A stretch of DNA of 64,000 nt from Syngnathus acus (lineage: Eukaryota > Chordata > Actinopteri > Syngnathiformes > Syngnathidae). Where the stretch lies: contig NC_051095.1 of assembly GCF_901709675.1 (NCBI RefSeq), forward strand, positions 15,662,956 through 15,726,955. The letters are read 5' to 3'. Both the position numbers and the translations under genes were made by a program. Of this stretch, positions 54,761 to 64,000 are shown one piece after another. Under the pieces are notes generated by a model. That model did not search any database and had not been told where the DNA came from. It saw only the letters and a list, made by a program, of their open reading frames with translations. How positions within the stretch are numbered: position 1 is the first letter of the stretch; the number at the start of each line of letters is the position of its first letter.

Positions 54761-57700
54761 TCTCCAAAGCAGCGCAGGCAGAATCTGTTGGAAGCAAATG
54801 TAAAACACTCATCTGCAGGCAGAGGCAGAGGGGCTTAACATTAACATCACCACAGACAGACGAGTGCCGCGTGAAAGGCATGTGTGGGTTTGAGTGGGAG
54901 TCTCCAGCTCAGATATAGTCTCCTGATGTAGTCTTGATTGTACATATAATGCACAAAGATCATTTTGCAAGTCATATATGCGCACACCCACGCACCGATA
55001 TCCATCCCTGTTTAACAGCTGAAAAGATTACACATCACAATCTGAAATGGGCTTTTGGAACGGCCGACGCTTTAAAATGCATTATCAACTTAAAATAACT
55101 ACAGCAAACTCTTCCGTTTTGTTGCCGGCGCCGTAGTTTCCGTTCACAGCTGATCGAAAATGTACACAACAGTGAGTTGCTTTGTGTGTCACTATGCAGG
55201 CGTTTGGAAACAAACATTTAGAAAATGCAAACCGCACGGGCTGAATAAAATGTGTTATGTAATGCATTTTTCTGAACATTTATGTAAGCACTTTGTTAAG
55301 TCATACCCATTGCATCTATTTTTAAAGTAAAACTGTGCCAGAGCAATCTGAGGTACACAAACAGTAGATTGTACTATATATGTGTACCATTTTATTTCCC
55401 AGTTTTGATTTCAATTTCATTTCGTTTCTGGCTACTCCACGTGGACTGCATTAAGAATGAAACCTCATATGTCATTGCATTGCAAATGTTTGCATCCAGA
55501 TAACATTTCTGTCAATCCCAATCAAGCCACAAGCATATGGATGCCATGCCAGTAGTAGGCAATGTCTTGCTAAAAAAAATACTACACATGTACATCTATG
55601 TCCTTTGTCTCCCAAGCCTTTTCTCAAATTGTCCTTTGGGTACACTCATCTACATAAGGCTTCAAACCCCGGAAATACAGCTCGTGTCAGTTTTTAACAT
55701 TGCGAGCTGCGATAAAATTTTTGTCATTCATGAAAACTACATGTTGAGCCTCTCGCACTGCACAATAGTCTAAAAACAAAAAAGTAGCATTACACCTGAC
55801 AAGAACACATTTTAATCAGAGATGACTTGTGTGCCCCAAACCTATTTTTGATGCTGAGCTGAAAAACGTCATTTTTCTTTCTCGCACATCAGGTTTTGAG
55901 GTTTTCTTTCTTTTTAAGTTTAACCTATAAAAGCTTGTGTCATACAAATTTTACCATGCGTTGTAATTCATAGCTCACGTTTCAGAAAAAAAAATTCAAC
56001 CTGTTGCTGAACCCAACCCTTAATTCATAAATATTATTAGACATGGTATTTCTCCGTTACTATTCTATTATTAATAATAATAATACCATTAATATTATTA
56101 AAAAAAATTGTGCTAAAGATAAAACAAGGGCAGATTTGGAATCAGCACAAAAAAAGTCATCTTTAAATGTTTACTTGTATCTCTAATTATTTTTTTTAAA
56201 GAAAACGTTTTGTTGATATTTGTATAAATTGAAAATAGTACTCTAAAAATGCATGCATGAAGAACTCCTTCCTAAATAGAATTGGCTATCTAATAGGAGA
56301 ATTATGAATGCCACCTAAATGTTTTGGATTCATATGTGTAGGAGTGGGTCGAAAGATATGCCCACAGTGTTTCTCATCATGCCATGCTGCTCCGTAGGTG
56401 TGCGTATATGCACGTGTCACTGTGCACGTTCCTGTGCACCGGGCCAGGTCTAGCCAGGTGCTCTGCGTGTGTTTCCCCTGTCCAGATGGCCTCGCGGCTG
56501 GTGAGGGCAGGGGCACAGGGTGTCCTCCTGGCTCCCCACCCAGCCCAACACAGAAGGTCGACACGACCGCGCCGCTTTCGAGAGGAAACCATACCGAAAA
56601 CCGTCTTGCTCGTTAGACAAGTGTAGCCATAATAACGACTGTTCAACAGAGCAGACAGATATAAATCTTGCTTTCATTTTTAAAGTCCTTTTTTGTTCTT
56701 TGGAGTGTCACATTCATCCCTTTCAATTGGCTCGCTCATCTTCCACCAAAGTGCATTTCCTTGTACGTTGCTGCACTCAAAGAACATCCACGGCGTTATT
56801 GTGCAAGCGTGTTTGTAGTGCACGGTGCCAGGAGGGTGTGTAGACCCACAGATGGTCGGGTGCTTTCCACTCAGTGAGATCTGGGCCACGGCCCACTCTC
56901 AGATTAGTGGGCTTCTACCGTGAAGCGCCACCCATAGCTTTCTGGGCAGACCTGGATCTGACACAGAGGTTTTGTTTTGTTTTGTTGCGCTTGCTTTGTT
57001 GAGCTCTTGAAAAGTGGGATGTCGTCTTAGTATGCCACGCATATATGAATACATGAATTGCAATTCATAATATGGTGTTAATACCATGCGGATTAGTAAA
57101 AGGCTTTAGATTAAGGAGATGATGCCTTCAGTGTTTTCCGTCTAGCTTTGTGTTCAAATTCTCTTTACGGATACCAACATGTCGAAGTGTTCCACACAGG
57201 CAAACACACATGGAAAATTGAAGGGCGCTACATGTAACCCCCTTGCATACAGGTGCCTTGTTTTGCCTCAAGTCACAATGTTAACAAAAGTGCTACGTGA
57301 CATTGACCCAATTGTGCGTATCAGCAGTGGACTGAGATAGGACCTCTCCCTCAAAATGTATTTCTTGTCCTTGAGGTATTTGAATGAAAACATATCACAG
57401 ACACGTTTATATGACTCGTGACATTTCTTCAATTGTGAAAAATAATGCACAACAGATATTTGGATTTCTGCTAACTTTATTATTAGTTTTGTGCAGTGCT
57501 TGTACACATTTTGCTGCACATTAAAAAAGATCAGACTATCAAAGTATGTTTATTTCAAGACAGGCTTACCATACAAGGCTAGTTTTGTAAGCCCTCCCTA
57601 CTTGAATTTTAATTCATAGACTGCTTATTATTTCATTCACCCTCATGGCAGGTATGTGTTATATTATTCGAGAAGTAATATTTTAAACTAATCTCTCAAG

Positions 57701-59799
57701 AAGGTCCAAAAAGATATCTTTTGTTAAGTTCTGAAGGGATTTTTTTTTGTCTGTACTTCCAGCTTGCAAATATATTTTAACTTTATCCACATACTCATTT
57801 GTCATCAGCTGCAGATATAGATATACAATTAAATACAAACTACTATCGTATATTTGAGAAACTTATTACACATGAACTTGACGACTACAAAGTCTGAGAT
57901 ATACACGTTGTCTTTCCAATAATTATGCACTAGCTACCAATGTGTGGATGCATTTTCATGACTTTCCATTGAGTCGCAATTCTTCAAACATTGTTGTTCC
58001 TTTGTTCAAGCAAGCTTGGTAATGAATTTTCAACTGCAGTTGCTTGTATGCTTGCGAAGATGAATTATATTAGGTATGCTTCCCATTGCAAAAACAGCAA
58101 CAAACCAATGTATATTATCTTACCTAACATTTACCCAATGATACCTTTCAGCAGATGCCAAGAAGATGGCCAATCAGGGAGGTGTGGTCCGTAAGTGGGC
58201 ATGACAGGGCGTATGGAGGGGTAATGGAGTCACAGTGAGCAGAGAGGCAACCTATTGGATTAACCCCCAGTGTGACACCGTACGTACGTGCATGCACATA
58301 CGCACACTCGCTCACACGCACATATGCACGCACATAAGCAAGAGTGACGGGGCTACACACACGTAAACTTTAACACTCATATCTTAGAGTAAGCCACTGA
58401 ATTAATTACAACCACAGCCAGTGTGTATGGGGAACTAATAGGAAGTGACAGGGGCTGCGGCGATGTTCTCATCACTGCAGGCTTCCTGCGTCTCTGTGCC
58501 CCCCCATCACACACACCCTTCTCCCTGCAATCACCCAGCTTGACATTTCTGTCTTTGTACTTTGGTCACTGGTCATTCTTTGAGCAGCCCGTACGATCAG
58601 CACACGTACTGGCATAACTGTATGAGAACGCAGACGGTATGTGTAAGACGGAATCAAACTAACCCCCTTTCTTGGGATGTTCATTTTTTTTCATAGCCAA
58701 ATATATGGCAGAAAATTTTGATTGTGGATTTTAGTTTTATCACGAAAACCCTCTTGAAACACTAACAAAATTTCAGTCTTAATCTTCATTTTTGTCTTTT
58801 TACAGCACTTGTGGTTATACTGCATTTTCTTATAGGCAAACCTTAAAATATGTAACAAACATTTCAATTTAAACTATCCTTTACCAACTGGCTCACTCTT
58901 TCCGTCGCCTGCAACTGGCTTAACCTGCGATGGTTTCTTCCTATTGCTTCTTTACAGAGTATCTCTTAACTGAGCGCCTTACAGGCGTACACACACGGCA
59001 AACATGAGTTACTTGAGCAGTTACAGATGATTAGTCCGCCTTAGGGGTCTGTGATTGGATGACTGTTAACAATTGACGGATCAACACTGATAGACGACTT
59101 CTTTTCAATCAGACCTGACTCTCTAGGTACCCCATCAGTCAAAAGCGACCTAAGACACTGTATCTGGGAAAAATACATAATTCTGTATGGAACTGAGCAT
59201 TTTAGTTCAAAATGCAGGGCATGTCTTTATGGTATGTTAAATATTGAATCATAGAGCTATACGTTGAAAGACGTAATCCATTAATCTCTGACCTGTTATG
59301 CATAAACATGCAATTTTTATACACTTTCACTCAGAAATGTAATAACCAAATGACCCCATATAAAGACCAAGAAATGTAATGGGAAATATGTATTTTCAAA
59401 CTGCACAGAATTTTTGAGCAAAATTTTTAATGTCTTCATTGGTCAGACTTAACAGGAAAACATAAAGGGCCTTTATTTTTGTGACTAACGAGGGTCTGGT
59501 GTGAGATATGTAAATCTGCACACGGGCAGGCTAGACTAAGTTTCGGTATTTTCTCGAACCCCTGGTAGGAATGGGCGTACGGAGGTCTTTGCGTCATCGT
59601 GCGCCGTAGTGGGATGAAGTCGATTTTTTCCAGGCGATCCGAGCCGTGTCCCTCGTTTGCATCAAAATCAGGTCGAAGCGCAAATCGCAATCCGCACACA
59701 AAGCAAGAGTGACGGGGGGACTTTTAAAATATAGAATTTTAAGATACTGATGAGTATAATCCGTTCAACTAATGATTAAGGATTGTCCCACGCTGGTAT

Positions 59800-60030
59800 T
59801 ATAGTATTTATGAATGACGTCGTCCAATTCACAACCGGCGGAGCGCCGATTAATCTGTCTGCGCATCCATCAAATACACCAAAATTGTTTGGAATTAGAC
59901 TCGCTCTAATGCTCTTGAATTTGTTTGTTTGTGAACGACGTATCGGCTGAGCGTAAGAGAAGTCAGAATTAAAGTGAAAAACACAGCAAATACCTCGAAT
60001 GACCTCTCAATTAATTATGTAATCTGAGAT
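59800..60030. promoter_or_regulatory. Candidate non-coding regulatory block
   Basis: Repeat-free block containing TATTTATGAATGACGTCGTC (with a CRE-like TGACGTC), GCCGATTAATCTG (a bicoid/Otx-type TAATC core) and TCTCAATTAATTATGTAAT. No coding frame. Confidence 0.25.
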
Positions 60031-61199
60031 AGTTTTCCTTCCCCTCACCTCTCCTTCTCCTCACACCCTCTTCACACCCCCTCACTCCTCAGCCTTCACC
60101 TTCTGCTCACCACCTGTACAGCGAAGCATGTCCCTCCCCTCTCTCTGCGTGACGCTTCAAGCTGTTCCACAACAGCTCAAAGCATTCAACGTTGCTTAAT
60201 ATATTTTACATCTTATTTGCCACATTGGATCTCCTGCATGTGGCAGGCGGCCACTTGCATGACTGGATGCTACCTCAGGCCAAATGCAAAAGGTTAAAGG
60301 TCTGACATTTGAACACAACAACGACAGCGGGGTTGATGTTCATCATGTACACGTGATGCTGTCTGTGTGAACACACATACCCAAACATGCATGACAGGCA
60401 TGTATGAGTGGAAAAATATATGCATGTGAATGTATGCTTTCATACAATTCCCTTCATCATGCGAATATAGTGCAGTATTATGGAACAAATTGATTTTTTT
60501 TTTGTGGTCATCACATCTGCTTCATAGCCCACAGGCACACAAGATTCATGCTTTAGAAATTGTCCTCTCCTTTCTTTAATTGGCAAACATTTTGTTGAGC
60601 TGGAACCTCTGAAGTTGAACACCCTTGCGCTGATACAATTTGTAGTTCAACCAAAAGATTGGAAAAATAGGTTTCTAAAGTAGCCTGAAGAAACCCAAAA
60701 GATGCAGTTCACTTCATCAAAGGTTTTTATCTTCAGTGAATTTATTTATGCTCTGCTAAAAATTGGACATCTAAGATGGACCAGCTTTTACTTGCATACA
60801 TTTACTTGGATTACGTGATTGGAGGATTCTTGTGTAATCCGTTTATGTGAAGAAAGACTAAATGAGAGGGAGGGGGGGTGGTTGGATAGTGGAAGACCCA
60901 AGGAAGGTAAAAGGAGAAAACATTTTCATACTGGCTCTCACACGTGCACGCTCAAGATTATGGAAGGATGACAAGAGAGGAGCGATGATTTCAGCTCCTT
61001 ACTAAAGATTACAGTTCCATGACTCCTCTTTTCTCACTTGTTCTCTGTCCTTTTATAGATGAAAGGCCTGCCTTTATTCTGTCAATGGCCTCAAGTCATC
61101 TGAATTAAACATTGATTTTATCGTCATTTTAGTCACTGCTACTATGATGCCCAGCTGCCTTCTTAACGTTTCATCGGTATGCAGTCAAAGCGAAAGCAA

Positions 61200-61402
61200 T
61201 ATGTGTGAAAGAGATGAGAGGGAAGGCAGGGAAGAGAGAAGATGTGGAAGCGAAGGAGATTGCAAGAAGACAAGATTTGAATGAGAGTAAGAGAGGGACA
61301 CGGGATGCCCAGGAGGAGGACTCAAGAGGGATGAGAAAAAGGAAGGAGGAATTGTTGGAGATGCAATTAACAGAAGGAACAAGGGACGGAAAGAAACAGT
61401 TG
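61200..61402. repeat. About 200-bp polypurine-rich tract
   Basis: The + strand is dominated by G and A (GAAAGAGATGAGAGGGAAGG and similar) over about 200 bp. An 80-codon Lys/Glu/Arg-rich frame (61205-61447) crosses it, but it has no homology I recognise and is a composition artefact. Confidence 0.7.
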
Positions 61403-64000
61403 GTTGAGATGAACGCTATGAAGAATTCTGCTTGTTTTTGTGTGTAATGTTGAAATATCTCTTTTCCACCTCCTGTTGGCCGACGCCCAGCGTCTCTTTT
61501 ACGCTCCTCGTCTCATTGTGGCTCACACCAGAAGAACTACACACTTTGTTTCCGATCATCTGAGCGGATGCTTTGATGCAGCCAATTGTTCAGACACAGT
61601 GTAAGAAAGAAAACCCCAAAAGCTTTGGTTTTACATCTTCTAGGGAGAATAATAGAAGACAATGGCCCCAGAAGAGCTCACAAATAAAATAGGTTGACCC
61701 CTCACTGGGATGCTTTGCTCCCTCCCTTGGCCCAAACTTTTTCCTCCTCGATGTTTCCCTCTCGTCCTACATGGGTGGTTTGTTGTTGCTCACCCGGAGG
61801 AGACAAGGAGATGAAAGGGAGTCTGTCTCAGAGGAGCGCCAGCATCGATGAACGGGGAGGCCGTGTACTCCTGCAGCACTTATCCCCGCAGCGGCACGCC
61901 ATCTCTGGGAGGTACAGGCGAGTTCTCCGCTTCCCTTTCACCCACCGTTAAAAGTGCACTGGGTGCAGAAAAGGTCTGGAGAATGTTGTCTCTGCACTGT
62001 GCATTTTCACAGGTGGAGGGACACTTCAGGGCGGTCGGTATTCACAAATAAGTGCAGCATAAGTTAACGACCTTGCCAGCAACAAATGGGTATTTTTTCT
62101 GAAATTATTGAATATCTGCGTCCTTCCCTTCTTCCTCTCCAAAAAAGCCAAAAATCTTACTCATAGTACTTTAGAACAATGCGCGACAGGTTACAGTGGT
62201 TTACAGTAATATTAAATATAATTCTCATTGTTATTTTCAATTAAAACTTATACCTGCTATGTATGTATGTATTTTAATATTGGCCATTATAGTGATACTT
62301 GGAGAGATAGGCTATGTTTTTAGCTGGTACTTGTTGGATTATGTTTGAGAACCACTGATTAATGAAGTTGTATGTAATTTGAATGTTACATTTCAAGGGT
62401 GGATTTATGCAACAAGGACCTTAAATCTTTATCTTCAGTGCGATGCATGCAATGTGGGTTGCTCTTTGCTCCTTTTGAAATCGCATAGCTGCAATTTCAT
62501 GTGCTGTGGTTGACCTGCTGGTGACAATATATTCCACAAAGCATTACATTTGTCAACCGCAGCCCGCAACAGCCTCTTGTGAATTCTCTTATTCCAAGTG
62601 GCGTTTTTGTAGGCTGAAACGCCACATTTTTAGGCAGACACAAATGACAGCATATGGCATTCACTCTAGCTGTTTTTTATGCTCTCCATCCACCCGCGCT
62701 CATCCTCACTTGGCTTGGGGGTGAGTCGGAGCCTGTCAGTCAGGTAAATTTAGATTTCTGACATATTTACTTCTGCATGGAATCGCGCCTCTGTGGAGAC
62801 TCTATGCAGTTATGTGCCTGGTTCTTTCGTGAAATGAAGCCAAATGTCACTGATACAGTCGTTACATAGGATTGCTGAATTAGTCGTGACACAGGTCTCC
62901 CTGCCAATGAATGAGGAACGGCAAATGGAGTGTACTGATTCGTAGAGTGCTTTTATCGACACCATGGTGTTCAATTTGCTTTACAAAGTCTTACTTTCAC
63001 CCATCCACACACCCATTTATCTGCGCAATGTGTTCGGACACACCGTGTCCCCATTTGGAGCACATACAGCGTGCGCCGGCACTCTGGCACTTTTGAACAA
63101 CGTTCTCATTAGAAATTCAGAACGTTATTTAAATGTGCCGTTGAGTCAACCAGTCGAGACGTATGAGCCAGATAGTAAACCGTTGCGTTGGGGGTGGTCG
63201 CTTCGTCACTGTCTGTAAACAGGGATGATGAATCATCGGCAAATAACTATGTTTTTGTTAAAGTTTGTCTTAAAATAGCTTACCGTATTTGCCTTGAATT
63301 GTGTCCCATAAATATGTCTCTTAGGCATTGCATTTTTGGGGCTCCTAAGGCAAACTGATGCTGTTTCGCACATACCGGTAGTATTTCTATATACGTCGCA
63401 GATATCATCAAAATTAATGTTGCATGACACTACTCTGACAAGTACGATTTATCCCAAGTTATTTAAGTAAATGTAGCTCATTACTACCCACCTTTGCTCT
63501 TGTCTGAGGTCTTTCAGCAGCACATGGTGACCCCCTGAGGGCGCACCTCTCTGATGGGAACACACTGGCCCATTTGGGTCAATCCATTTCAATGTCTATG
63601 TATTTCTCCTTCACTCATTTTCTTTGCTGCAGTATAGTAGGTCTGAATAATTCAATCTGGATTTCCTCTCATGTCATGTCTCAGCATGTCACCTCAACCC
63701 CTCCCATGTCCCTCAGTCATGCCCAAGTGTTTGAACACAAATCATTTAGAGGAGGTAAGAGGCTGCTGATCAAGGAGACTTGAGTTCACTTTGCAATTTG
63801 GTGCCTTCCATAAACTGAGAAATGACGAGTAAAAGAGACAAAAGTTGAGTCACTGCGAAAATGAGAGACCAGTTGGGTATCTGTCAAAAATGTGGATCGT
63901 TTTTTTTGGATCAGCTGAAGAGTAATATCCAGCTAAGCTTGTTCATTGCAAGCATTTTTTTAATGTACTGCAATTAAAGCACATAAGCACGCACATAACT

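Larger units (their letters stand above)
37980..64000. other. Gene-free region downstream of reep2
   Basis: No exon with a recognisable protein and splice context was found on either strand. The content is simple repeats, a few LINE/SINE remnants, a minisatellite and long non-repetitive AT-rich stretches, some listed separately. In mammals EGR1 follows REEP2, so the next gene may lie beyond the right edge (inference). Confidence 0.5.

Noticed and set aside
61694-62051. Two overlapping + strand frames (85 and 67 codons) rich in Ser and Gly
   Set aside because: Neither frame resembles a known protein and both lie in a GC-rich patch. An exon cannot be excluded but cannot be supported.
63715-63783. 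Short frame ending FEHKSFRGGKRLLIKET, reminiscent of a beta/gamma-crystallin motif, followed by a GTAAGA donor-like site
   Set aside because: Only about 15 residues resemble the motif. A real crystallin exon is much longer and has a second motif with aromatic and glycine landmarks not present here.

Overview
The window reads as a teleost fish nuclear chromosome, probably a percomorph. It has intron-split vertebrate genes with GT-AG junctions, a tRNA-derived SINE and L2-like LINE tails of kinds common in fish, hAT-like and TA-flanked MITEs, and many microsatellites. Species cannot be fixed by eye. All three genes I recognise are on the + strand.

Layout: (1) 1-3.4 kb holds the last three coding exons of spon2 (spondin-2/mindin), with the 5' part off the left edge. 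(2) 3.4-5.4 kb is intergenic, with a complete SINE in a perfect 13-bp target duplication and an (ATCA)n microsatellite. (3) 5.4-24.7 kb is a complete kdm3b (JmjC H3K9 demethylase): 24 coding exons joining in frame to 1787 codons. Its introns carry two identical 412-bp MITEs in opposite orientation, a 2.3-kb L2-like LINE and a hAT-like MITE with an 8-bp TSD. (4) 24.7-29.0 kb is a transposon nest: a 5'-truncated LINE with a damaged catalytic motif, then a large inverted-repeat element holding interleaved foldbacks and a second LINE tail. (5) 29.4-36.1 kb is a complete reep2 (ER-shaping protein): 8 coding exons, 276 codons. (6) 36.1-64 kb is a gene-free stretch of about 28 kb. It holds microsatellites, a 21-bp-period G-poor minisatellite, polypurine tracts, LINE/SINE remnants and several repeat-free AT-rich stretches with homeodomain-type TAAT cores that may be conserved non-coding elements.

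The kdm3b-reep2 head-to-tail pair is the same neighbour pair as KDM3B-REEP2 in human, where EGR1 follows. The gene-poor right side may therefore be the regulatory flank of the next gene (inference). The genes share no pathway: spondin-2 is a secreted matrix/immune protein, KDM3B a nuclear chromatin enzyme, REEP2 an ER membrane protein. I saw no novel multi-gene system. The most unusual structures are the perfect inverted MITE pair in kdm3b intron 1, the interleaved palindrome nest upstream of reep2, and the 21-bp G-poor minisatellite. Exon joins, repeat identities and periods were worked out by eye from the sequence; no alignment or database search was run.
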